Shown here in pieces: positions 20,702-28,795 of a stretch of DNA of 64,000 bases. The stretch is from positions 1,178,001 through 1,242,000 of the forward strand of contig NZ_VORA01000001.1 of NCBI RefSeq assembly GCF_008477545.1, given 5' to 3'. Positions within the stretch are counted from its first letter, which is position 1. Every line of letters starts with the position of its first letter. The stretch is from Roseibium aestuarii (GTDB lineage Bacteria; Pseudomonadota; Alphaproteobacteria; Rhizobiales; Stappiaceae). A program made the translations under genes and the position numbers. The notes under the pieces are model-generated. The model was not told the origin of the DNA. It worked only from the letters and a program-made list of their open reading frames with translations, and ran no database searches.

Positions 20702-21327
20702 GACTGCGTATCGACCCCAGGACAGGCACGGCCTTCGAGTTGGAACGCGGCCATTATCTGACCGTGATCGACCCGGAGGGCGAGCAGGTCAGCGATCTGG
20801 TCGCCTACAACCGGGACGACACGGACGAGGTGATCTCCTCCGGGCGCAGCATCGACTATGCGTCGACCCTGTTCCTCACCACCGGCCACGTGCTTTATTC
20901 CAACCGCTCGCGGCCGATGCTCACCATCGTTGCCGACGAGGTGGGCCGCCATGACTTCACCCTGACGCCCTGCTCCTGCGACACGTTCCGCATCCTCTAT
21001 GGCGACCGCACGCCCCATCACGGCTGCCAGGGCAATCTGGAAAGGGCGCTCGCGCCCTATAGTATTCCCGGCGACCGCATCCCCATCGCCTTCAATGTCT
21101 TCATGCATGTGGACGTGGATGGCGCGAGTGGGAAGATCCGGGTGCTTCCGCCGAAGAGCCGGCCGGGACAGCGCATCGTCTTCCGGGCCGAGCAGGATCT
21201 GGTCATCGCCATGACCGCCTGTTCCGCCGGTCAGTCCAACAACTTCCGCTACAAGCCCATCGACTTCGAGGTCTCCGCAACCTGCCCCGACTGGGCGCGC
21301 GAAGCCGCCGAGCCCGTGCCCGCCTGA
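20698..21327 (+). CDS. DUF1989 / urea carboxylase-associated protein
   Basis: A 209-residue protein of the DUF1989 family. Characterised relatives are subunits of carboxyguanidine deiminase in guanidine catabolism. Candidate metal ligands are TPCSCDTFR and THE PHHGCQGNL segment (Cys-x-Cys, then His-x-Cys). IPIAFNVFMHVDVD and DLVIAMTACSAGQSNN complete the core. GTG 20698 overlaps the upstream stop and follows AAGGAGA by 7 nt, a strong start. The coupling with an N-oxygenase-family gene suggests that the DUF1989 protein acts on, or makes substrate for, an N-oxidised guanidine. That link is inference. No carboxylase gene is nearby. Confidence 0.85.
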   Translation: MRLRIDPRTGTAFELERGHYLTVIDPEGEQVSDLVAYNRDDTDEVISSGRSIDYASTLFLTTGHVLYSNRSRPMLTIVADEVGRHDFTLTPCSCDTFRILYGDRTPHHGCQGNLERALAPYSIPGDRIPIAFNVFMHVDVDGASGKIRVLPPKSRPGQRIVFRAEQDLVIAMTACSAGQSNNFRYKPIDFEVSATCPDWAREAAEPVPA

Positions 21328-21932
21328 CGTAGGCGGAACGAGCGCCGCAGACGATCTCCCGCACGTCGCGCTTTCTTCGCCGTGACCATCGATTGCCTCC
21401 TAGCGGCCCCCCCCCAAAGGAGATGCTAGGCGAACGGGGGGGCGAAACGACGCGGCCATGCCGCCCGGGGCTGGACGACGCTCTGGCCAACCGTAAAGGG
21501 AATGGGGTTGAAGACCCGGTTTACCTGTCTGCGTCCTACTTCCACGTGACCGTGAAACCTGACCCACGCACCTGTCCCGGCGAGTGGGCCTTCAGCCAGA
21601 AATTTCGGACTGGCTGAGGGGCAGGCCACGGGCAAGAGCGATCCCGGGCGGCCGTGAAAGGGGTGGTCCCTGAGCGCAGCTCAGAGGTGGCGCAGTCTCA
21701 ATGGGGGGATTTACGAAGGCAGGGGCAATTTGAGGGGGGGTGAAATAGCAGTTCCTAGAAATTCGCTTCCCTAAGCCGTCATTCGTTAGGATATTTCGGC
21801 GGTAGCTTTCAGCCCGCAGCGGACCTTCGGCGGTATGCCGTCTGCTAAGGTGCAGCTAACCTAAAGCTTCCATTGAAAGGCTATAATTTTCGCCCTAGAA
21901 TCTGCTTTGATTATTTGACCCGAGATCATTCT
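21328..21932. other. Gene-poor, homopolymer-containing stretch
   Basis: No convincing coding sequence is seen in these 605 nt. A nine-C run (21407-21415) and a seven-G run (21436-21442) can pair, and CCTAGC (21399-21404) can pair with GCTAGG (21425-21430). Composition shifts to AT-rich from about 21740 onward, toward the phosphohydrolase gene. No integrase remnant or copy of the tRNA-Pro 3' end was found here by eye. Confidence 0.6.
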
Positions 21933-23210
21933 ATGACTTCAAATTTTTCACGTTTTTTAGAACGGCTGCACGAAGAGCAGCCAAATCGCTCCCAAGATCG
22001 CCGAACGCCATTTCAGAGGGACCGTGCGCGCATAATGCATTCGGCGGCTTTCCGGCGACTCCAAGGCAAGACACAGGTGATGGGTATTGGTGAGGGTGAT
22101 TTCCATAGAACTCGCCTGACCCATTCGATCGAAGTATCCCAGATTGGCTATGGCTTACTGGAAGTTCTAGACTTCAAGAAAGCCACCTTTCACAAGCAGG
22201 CTCAAGATTGGCTGCCAGCGCGCGATCTGATTGAAGCGGCCTGCCTTGCTCACGATCTTGGGCATCCTCCTTTCGGCCATAAAGGCGAGCAAGCGCTACA
22301 CAAAGCCATGCTCCGACATGGCGGCTTTGAAGGGAATGGGCAAACCCTTCGCATTCTGACAAAGCTTGAGAAATACAAGGAGCGAGGAAAAGGCCTTTAT
22401 CCGACACGCCGCCTGATTCTAGCAGTATTAAAATATCCGCGTTCGATGGATACCTTCGACCTCAATAACTATGCAAAGAAACCGCCGAAGTCGTTCCATC
22501 AAGACGAATTAGGTGTTGTGAAGTGGGCAATGGATGGATTTGAACCTTCCGATCAAAAGCGGTTAATAGAATCAGCCGATGGAAAAACTGCCCATCATAG
22601 CCTTGATTGTAGCATTCTCGAACTCGCGGACGACATTGCATATGGAATTCATGACATCGAGGATATCGTTGCACGGGGTTTGGCGACTGCAAGCGAGGTC
22701 GAAACAGAGATAGTCAAAGCCTTCAATAAAATAGATAGCGCCTCCTTGGATGGATTCGACGCGGATCTAGTCTGCAAAGGTCTACTTGGAAAAAGCTTTG
22801 ACAGAAAGCAGATGATTTCCAGTCTAGTGAATCTTTTTATAACAAGCGTGGCGATTACTACGGACAATTCATACGAACACCCGCTTTTAAAGTTCAACGC
22901 AGCTCTGCCAGAACCTCATGCGAGGCTGTTGGAAGCCTTCAAGGGGCTAGCCTACGAACTCGTAATCCGTAAGGCAAAGGTACAGCAGCTCGAGCGTCGC
23001 GGTCAGATGGTCGTGGAACGTCTGTTTGATACTTTGCTCTCAGATCCCAAAAGCCTTATTCCACAGTCATCTTGGGAAGATGGTTGTCGGGAAAGTTCTG
23101 ATGCGCGTCGAGTATGTGATTACGTTGCTGGCATGACGGACAGCTACGCGGAACGTCTCTACAAGCGCCTGTTCCACCCAGGCTTTGGTAGTAGCAGCGA
23201 CGAATTGTGA
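21933..23210 (+). CDS. dNTP triphosphohydrolase (dGTPase-like, HD domain)
   Basis: A 425-residue HD-superfamily enzyme expected to split dNTPs into nucleoside and triphosphate. Motifs are RTPFQRDRARIMHSAAFRRL, RTRLTHSIEVSQIG and CLAHDLGHPPFGHKGE, with the HD pair at His107-Asp108. Codon use differs sharply from neighbours: ATA, TTA and AAA codons are frequent and GC is much lower. That suggests recent transfer. It stands alone between gene-poor stretches and a tRNA gene. Some enzymes of this family block phage replication by dNTP depletion; that role here is only a possibility. ATG 21933 begins at MTSNFSRF; a TTG at 21873 is unlikely. Confidence 0.9.
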   Translation: MTSNFSRFLERLHEEQPNRSQDRRTPFQRDRARIMHSAAFRRLQGKTQVMGIGEGDFHRTRLTHSIEVSQIGYGLLEVLDFKKATFHKQAQDWLPARDLIEAACLAHDLGHPPFGHKGEQALHKAMLRHGGFEGNGQTLRILTKLEKYKERGKGLYPTRRLILAVLKYPRSMDTFDLNNYAKKPPKSFHQDELGVVKWAMDGFEPSDQKRLIESADGKTAHHSLDCSILELADDIAYGIHDIEDIVARGLATASEVETEIVKAFNKIDSASLDGFDADLVCKGLLGKSFDRKQMISSLVNLFITSVAITTDNSYEHPLLKFNAALPEPHARLLEAFKGLAYELVIRKAKVQQLERRGQMVVERLFDTLLSDPKSLIPQSSWEDGCRESSDARRVCDYVAGMTDSYAERLYKRLFHPGFGSSSDEL

Positions 23211-23555
23211 TCGTGGTTGACTGGATGAAGAAGGCACGGGGCATGGCCCAAACCGGCCACTCGAACTTGCCGCAGCGAACGACCGTTCCCCGCCCGCTAT
23301 AGACCCCCGCACATCGTGCAACCAACGGCAGCTCTACAGTTGGGTCGAAATCTGCGAGCGACCATCTTGTGGCTCTACAGTTTGGCGCGAAGGCAGACTG
23401 TGGGGATTGGGCGGCGAGGGGAGGCGACGTGGGCGCCAGAATTTCTGCCAAGCGACCTTGCGCTCCAGCCGAGTGACGCGGCAGGCGCTTGCGCATGGCT
23501 GTCCCCGCAAGGGGAAGATCATCGGTGATGAGGAGGAAAGTGGGGGAAGGTGTGA
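23211..23555. other. Intergenic stretch between phosphohydrolase and tRNA
   Basis: No credible gene in 345 nt. CTCTACAGTT occurs twice (23332-23341 and 23373-23382) within similar surroundings. The composition returns to GC-rich. The stretch looks like degraded sequence left between an insertion and the tRNA-Pro gene. Confidence 0.5.
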
Positions 23556-23632
<77 letters not shown>

Positions 23633-23677
23633 AACTGAGGCTTACCTATATGGTTCGATTGCGCTTTGCAAGCCGGT

Positions 23678-24997
23678 TCATGCCCCTTGATCCACAGATC
23701 GATTGCTCTGCGGCGCGGTGGCGGGAGGGGGCGTGGCGCGGGACCCGCGCGCAACTCTGGTGCCGAGCCGCCGTGCCTCCAGCCGGTCCGCGCCGATCAG
23801 CCCCCAGGCCAGCCCGTAGAGCATGTAGACATGCCGCCAGTGGTCCGTGTCGATGATGGCCTGCAGGAACATGTGGGCCACCAGAACCGCGAAGACGCAG
23901 TGGACGAAGGGCGTCCAGGGCCGGGCCTTGAAGAGCAGGGGCACCAGCCGCGACAGGGTCCAGCCGATGAAGACGATATAGACCGTGCCGCCCAGCCATC
24001 CGTAGGTGGTGAAACCCTTCAGATAGACATTGTGCTCGTCTTCCGGGAAATACTTGTTGAATTCCAGGGCCCCGAGCCCGAGCGGGCGCTCCATCACCAT
24101 GCCGAAGCCGAGCGAATAGCGGGCGAAGCGCCCGAGCCGCGAGCCGTCATAATCCTGCACCAGCTTGGCGCGCTGCTGGAACATGTCGGAGACGCTGTCG
24201 ATGGAGAGCGCCACGGCGATCAGCGCAACCACGGCGAAGGCCCCGGCGATCCCCAGCCAGATCAGCCGCAGGCGCCGCGCCGGATGCTGCTCGGTGATCA
24301 GCGCCAGCACATAGACGACGAGCGAGGCGGCCACCAGCACGCCCCAGGCCCCGCGCGAAAAGCTCAGGAAGATGCCGAGCACCAGGATCGCCAGCATGGG
24401 CAGCAGCTTGAGACAGGCGCTCAGCGGCTGGTCGAGCAGGCGCTGGATCAGGATCACGGTCGGCAGGGCCAGGAAGGGGCCGAAGACGTTCGGGTCCTCG
24501 AAGGTGCCGCGCGCCCGGTCATAGCGGGTGAAGAATTCCGCGCCGGGAAAGGCATGGAAATAGCCGAGGATGCCGGTGAGGGCCACGATCACCGAACAGG
24601 CGAGATAGCCCTTCTCGATCATCCGGTAGCGCTCGGGCCGCTCGGCCAGCACGGCGGCATAGAACATGGCCGTCACGGCCAGGAAGACGGAGACGGCGAT
24701 ATAGGTGAAGGCGCCCATGAAGTCGCGGGCCAGCGGCACCCCGGCAATCCCCCCGGCGCAATAGAGCAGCAGGCAGATCACCAGCGGCCCGAACTCTCGC
24801 CGCAGCTTCAGGCCGAACAGCAGCCAGACCACGCTGAGGCCGGCGAGATAGAGCTCGTAAGGGGCCGGTTCGCGGATCACGAAGCCGGAGAGGAAGGCCG
24901 CGAGCCACAAGGCACCATCGCCGATGCGGCTGGCGGTCAGAACCGGCGGCATCGGCGACAGGTCACGTGCAGGGCTTGGGGCGGCCGGCGCGCTCAA
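23678..24997 (-). CDS. O-antigen ligase/polymerase family membrane protein
   Basis: A 439-residue protein with about 11-12 hydrophobic segments and a large periplasmic loop (about residues 270-330). The Wzy/WaaL (PF04932) core includes [18 protein letters not shown] and [16 protein letters not shown] sequence ([10 protein letters not shown]), then [23 protein letters not shown] around residue 320, where the family keeps functional His/Arg residues. It most likely polymerises lipid-linked repeat units in the periplasm, as ExoQ does. Its start overlaps the end of the sugar-transferase gene by 4 nt, so it is the last gene of the - strand polysaccharide operon. Confidence 0.88.
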   Translation of the reverse strand: MSAPAAPSPARDLSPMPPVLTASRIGDGALWLAAFLSGFVIREPAPYELYLAGLSVVWLLFGLKLRREFGPLVICLLLYCAGGIAGVPLARDFMGAFTYIAVSVFLAVTAMFYAAVLAERPERYRMIEKGYLACSVIVALTGILGYFHAFPGAEFFTRYDRARGTFEDPNVFGPFLALPTVILIQRLLDQPLSACLKLLPMLAILVLGIFLSFSRGAWGVLVAASLVVYVLALITEQHPARRLRLIWLGIAGAFAVVALIAVALSIDSVSDMFQQRAKLVQDYDGSRLGRFARYSLGFGMVMERPLGLGALEFNKYFPEDEHNVYLKGFTTYGWLGGTVYIVFIGWTLSRLVPLLFKARPWTPFVHCVFAVLVAHMFLQAIIDTDHWRHVYMLYGLAWGLIGADRLEARRLGTRVARGSRATPPPATAPQSNRSVDQGA

Positions 24998-26715
24998 TAG
25001 GCATTCTCCGTATTGAGGAGGCGCAGCGGCGTCAGGGCGAGGATCTTGAGATCGAAGAGGATCGACCAGTTCTCGATGTAATAGACATCGAACTCCACGC
25101 GCTTGCGGATCTTCTCCGGCGTGTCGACTTCACCGCGCCAGCCGTTGATCTGGGCCCAGCCGGTCACGCCGGGCTTCACCTTGTGGCGGGCGAAATAGCC
25201 GTCGACCACATTGTCCCAGGTGGTGTTGTCCGTATGGGCATTGACCGCATGGGGGCGGGGGCCGACGAGCGAGAGGGAGCCGGCCAGCACGTTGAAGAGC
25301 TGGGGCAGTTCGTCGATGGAGCTCTTGCGGATGAAGCGTCCGACCGGGGTCACGCGCGGGTCGCCCTTGGTCACGGCCTTGGCGGCGGTGGGGTCGAGCT
25401 GATCGGTGAACATGGAGCGGAACTTCAGCACCTCCACGATCTCGTTGTTGAAGCCGTAGCGCTTCTGGCGGAACAGGATCGGGCCCTTGCTGGTCGCCTT
25501 CACCGCAATCGCCGCCCCGATCATGACCGGGGAAAGGGCGATGAGAGCACCGAGCGAGAAGAGGATGTCGAAGGCGCGCTTGGCCACCATGTCCCAGTCG
25601 GCAATCGGCTTCTCCAGCACGTCGACGAAGGGCACGGTGCCGATGAAGGAGGTGCCGCGATCACGGAACCGCACCTTGTCCGTGTGGGCCGACAGGCGGA
25701 TGTCCACCGGCAGCACCCACAGCTTCTGCAAGAGCTCCAGCACGCGCTTTTCGGCGCGCAGCGGAATGCAGACGATCAGCATGTCGATGCGGGCGAGGCG
25801 GGCAAATTCCACCAGGGCGGCGATGTTGCCGAGCTTGGGATAGCCGGCCACCACCGGCGGCGAGCGGTCATTGGCCCGGTCGTCGAAGATGCCGCAGATG
25901 CGGATGTCGTTGTCGGGCTGGCCTTCAAGCTCGTGGATCAGCTCGGCCGCAGCCGTGCCGCCGCCCACGATGATGGCCCGGCGCTCCAGCCGTCCGATCT
26001 TCATCCAGTGCCGCACCCGGCGGTAGATGGCGAGACGGAAGCAGATCAGGCTTCCAAGCCCCACCGCATACCATGCGCCGAGCCAGGGCTCGGACAGGCC
26101 CTGACCCAGACCGGTCAGGCTGCGCAGCAGGAAGAACATGGCAAAGACCAGGGTCCAGCCGGCGGTCACCCGCCCGAGCTGCGACATGCCCCGCCGCATG
26201 ACCGAGACCTGATAGGCATCGGCTGCCTGGAAGAAGGCGAGGGAGAAGATCATGGCAACGACAATGGCGACCAGATGGGCCGCACTCGTGTCGAAGGCTC
26301 CGGAGGCGCCGGCCGCATCGCCACGCGCCAGCCAGCTGTCCTGCAGGTTGAGCATGCCGACGAGGGCCGCACTGCCGCAGATCAGGATCTGGTCGATGAG
26401 CCGCACGGAGCCGCTGAGCACGGGAACCGAAATCCCGTTGTCCGAGAGCCTTCCGGCGATGTCGAGCGCCTCGGGGCTCAGGTGCGTGCGCGGGCTGCCC
26501 GGACGGGCCGTGGCCGGGTCACGTGCCCCGTCTCCCACCATGCCGATGGGGCCGTAGACGTTGGAGGATCCGGAGATCTCCTGGCTGCGGCGCAGGCTTC
26601 GGGTCAACCGCTGTCCGAGGTTCGCCTGAAGCGGCGTGCCCGGCGCAACAGATGGCTCGCTCGGGTCGCTTGCCTCCGCCGGACGGTTTTCGGGGAGATT
26701 GGCAGGGGTGATCAT
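24994..26715 (-). CDS. Undecaprenyl-phosphate sugar phosphotransferase
   Basis: A 573-residue polyprenol-phosphate hexose-1-phosphate transferase that would load the first sugar onto undecaprenyl phosphate. After a polar N-terminus (1-115) come several membrane segments (about 118-265), a nucleotide-fold domain (about 268-370, AIIVGGGTAAAELI), and the catalytic PF02397 domain from about 380: KRAFDILFSLGALIAL, RQKRYGFNNEIVEVLKFRSM, RKSSIDELPQLFNVLAGSLS and LVGPRPHA. The architecture is that of WcaJ/GumD-like enzymes, probably glucose or galactose specific. Both ends overlap neighbours by 4 nt (ATGA). Confidence 0.93.
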   Translation of the reverse strand: MITPANLPENRPAEASDPSEPSVAPGTPLQANLGQRLTRSLRRSQEISGSSNVYGPIGMVGDGARDPATARPGSPRTHLSPEALDIAGRLSDNGISVPVLSGSVRLIDQILICGSAALVGMLNLQDSWLARGDAAGASGAFDTSAAHLVAIVVAMIFSLAFFQAADAYQVSVMRRGMSQLGRVTAGWTLVFAMFFLLRSLTGLGQGLSEPWLGAWYAVGLGSLICFRLAIYRRVRHWMKIGRLERRAIIVGGGTAAAELIHELEGQPDNDIRICGIFDDRANDRSPPVVAGYPKLGNIAALVEFARLARIDMLIVCIPLRAEKRVLELLQKLWVLPVDIRLSAHTDKVRFRDRGTSFIGTVPFVDVLEKPIADWDMVAKRAFDILFSLGALIALSPVMIGAAIAVKATSKGPILFRQKRYGFNNEIVEVLKFRSMFTDQLDPTAAKAVTKGDPRVTPVGRFIRKSSIDELPQLFNVLAGSLSLVGPRPHAVNAHTDNTTWDNVVDGYFARHKVKPGVTGWAQINGWRGEVDTPEKIRKRVEFDVYYIENWSILFDLKILALTPLRLLNTENAY

Positions 26716-27935
26716 GAGGGATTGCTCGTGCGGGCGTAGGCAGAACCATGGCGAACGGACGCAGGTGCGGCCTGATCCACCGTCTCGTCCTGGGGGGATT
26801 CGCCCCGCGCCAGACGATACAGGGTCGTGATCCGGTCTGCCATCAGCTCCACGGAGAAGGTTTCCGCCAGACACTGGCGCAGCCGCACGGCCGCCTCCTG
26901 CATGGCCGCGGGCGTGTCCAGCGCCGTGCGCATGGCCCGGGTCAGGTGATCCACGTTCCCCGGTTCGATGAGCCGCAGAGCGTGACGCCCGAAGACCTCC
27001 GGCACGCCGCCGACGCGGGTGGCGATCAGCGGGCGTTCGGCCGCCACGGTTTCAAGCACGATATAGGGCATGGCCTCGGCGCGCGAGGGCACCACAACGA
27101 AGCGCCCGTTGGCGAAGGCCTCGCGGGCGGGCACGGCACCGAGGAAGGTGACCGTGTCGGTGAGCCCGTAGTCCTCCACCATCTGCCGGTATTTCGGCTC
27201 GTCCGGACCTTCGCCGGCGATGAAGGCGGTCGGCCGCCGGCCGGTCTGAAGCTCCAGATTGTGCAGGGCGTCGATGAAGAGATCCGGACCCTTCAGGTCG
27301 CGCAGCATGCCGATGAAGAGGAAGTCCGCCGCATCGGAAGCCGGTTCGACCGGCGAGAACTCGGACGGCTGCAATCCGTTGTAGACCACCCGGGTCGGGC
27401 AGGTCGGCCGGGAAACCTTGGTCTCGAAGGCGGCATATTCATAGTCGGACACGAAGATCAGCCCGTCGGTCATGCGCAGAAGCAGGCGCTCCAGGGCATG
27501 ATAGACGCGGCCTTCCAGCCGGTTCGGATCATAATGGAGGCTGCCGCCGTGCGGGCAGTAGATTCGCTCGACCTTTTGACCCTGAAGCCGAAGCACAGTG
27601 CCGATGAACCGGGAATAGGCGCCGCCCTTGGCCCCGTGGCCATGCAGGACGTCGGGCTTCAGATCGCGGACATGGCGGTAGAGATCGCGGGTGGCGGCAA
27701 GATCCTGCAGCGAGAGCTGTCGACGCATGGGAAAGCGCGCCACGCCGAGGGAAAGGTGAGGGCGCAGGCTGTCGACGATGGCATTGTCATAGTCGCTGCC
27801 GCTGCTGCTGTCGCAGATCAGGCCGACATCGTGTCCAGCCGCTGCCTGGCTGAGCGCGAGGTCCTTGATATGCCTGAAGATCCCGCCAATTGGCGAGCGC
27901 ACGCAGTGGACGATCCGCAACGGATCCTTGGTCAT
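26712..27935 (-). CDS. GT4-family glycosyltransferase
   Basis: A 407-residue cytosolic GT-B enzyme. The N-terminal domain starts LRIVHCVRSPIGGIFRHIKDL and includes DVLHGHGAKGGAYSRF; the C-terminal donor domain starts near residue 200 (FLFIGMLRDLKGPDLFIDAL). The E-x7-E nucleotide-sugar motif is EAMPYIVLE. It should extend the lipid-linked repeat unit. ATG 27935 has AGGGAG upstream, so the longer in-frame start is rejected. It is the only obvious elongating glycosyltransferase in this cluster, so either the repeat is very short or others are encoded elsewhere. Confidence 0.92.
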   Translation of the reverse strand: MTKDPLRIVHCVRSPIGGIFRHIKDLALSQAAAGHDVGLICDSSSGSDYDNAIVDSLRPHLSLGVARFPMRRQLSLQDLAATRDLYRHVRDLKPDVLHGHGAKGGAYSRFIGTVLRLQGQKVERIYCPHGGSLHYDPNRLEGRVYHALERLLLRMTDGLIFVSDYEYAAFETKVSRPTCPTRVVYNGLQPSEFSPVEPASDAADFLFIGMLRDLKGPDLFIDALHNLELQTGRRPTAFIAGEGPDEPKYRQMVEDYGLTDTVTFLGAVPAREAFANGRFVVVPSRAEAMPYIVLETVAAERPLIATRVGGVPEVFGRHALRLIEPGNVDHLTRAMRTALDTPAAMQEAAVRLRQCLAETFSVELMADRITTLYRLARGESPQDETVDQAAPASVRHGSAYARTSNPS

Positions 27936-28041
27936 GGTGCAGGCTCCCTGTTGGGGCTCCGGATCGTCTGCGCGGTCCGTGAACCCGATGAGCTGCACCC
28001 TACAGACGCCCGGTGAGTCTGCGGTTAATTCCTGTCACTTT

Positions 28042-28599
28042 TCAGAAGTAGCGTTCCCGGACGTAAATCGTGTCGCCGGGGCGGATCGGGTCCGAAATGG
28101 GCACACGTCCGTTTAGGATTTCCCCATTGACCTGACGGGTCAGATCCACGTCCTGCTGCTGGGCGCGGGCGCTGAAACCGCCGGCGGTCGCGATCGCGTT
28201 CTGGGCGGTCATGCCGGCCACGTAAGAATACTGGCCCGGGTTTTGCACCTCGCCCATGATGAAGAAGGGACGATAGGTCGCCACCTCCACGGAGACGTCC
28301 GGATCGCGCAGGTAGCCCTGCTTCAGTTTGCGGGAAATCTCGGCTGCCAGCTCCATCTGGGTCTTGCCCCGGGCTGCCACGGCACCGATCAGCGGGAAGG
28401 AAATATATCCTGCCTGATCAACCACATAGTTATTGGAGAGCGTGTCCTGACCGAAGACGATCACACGCACCTGGTCGCTGGAATCCAGCCGGTAAGGCTG
28501 TGTCAGCGTCTCGTGAAAGGCAGCCGGCGGCTGGCGATAGCCGCTACAGGCGGCCAGCACCAGGACCAGAAGGCCCAGCAGGATCCAGCGAAGGGGCAT
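28042..28599 (-). CDS. Wza-type polysaccharide export lipoprotein
   Basis: A 185-residue outer-membrane export protein. The N-terminal hydrophobic segment ends LAACSGY, a lipobox with Cys18. The Poly_export domain spans about 35-115 (YRLDSSDQVRVIVFGQDTL, YISFPLIGAVAARG), followed by one SLBB domain (about 120-180). It is short compared with E. coli Wza (about 380 residues) and lacks the C-terminal outer-membrane helix, as do many rhizobial ExoF-like proteins. AGGTGGAG gives a strong SD. It heads the - strand operon and faces the Wzc-like gene across 196 nt. Confidence 0.92.
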   Translation of the reverse strand: MPLRWILLGLLVLVLAACSGYRQPPAAFHETLTQPYRLDSSDQVRVIVFGQDTLSNNYVVDQAGYISFPLIGAVAARGKTQMELAAEISRKLKQGYLRDPDVSVEVATYRPFFIMGEVQNPGQYSYVAGMTAQNAIATAGGFSARAQQQDVDLTRQVNGEILNGRVPISDPIRPGDTIYVRERYF

Positions 28600-28795
28600 T
28601 GTCTACTCCACCTACAAGTGCGGGCATCTTGCGTATTCATGGTTAATGTCAGGTGAAGGGCCGCAAAAGCTGACGTAAGGCACGCCAGAAATGCGACCGT
28701 AAAAATTAACAAGGCCGGAAGCGCGGAATTCCGCGGCTTAACCCATCGCTTACCCTAGTTCGGCATAGTTGCCGCCAGAAAGCTGGAGAGTGTTG

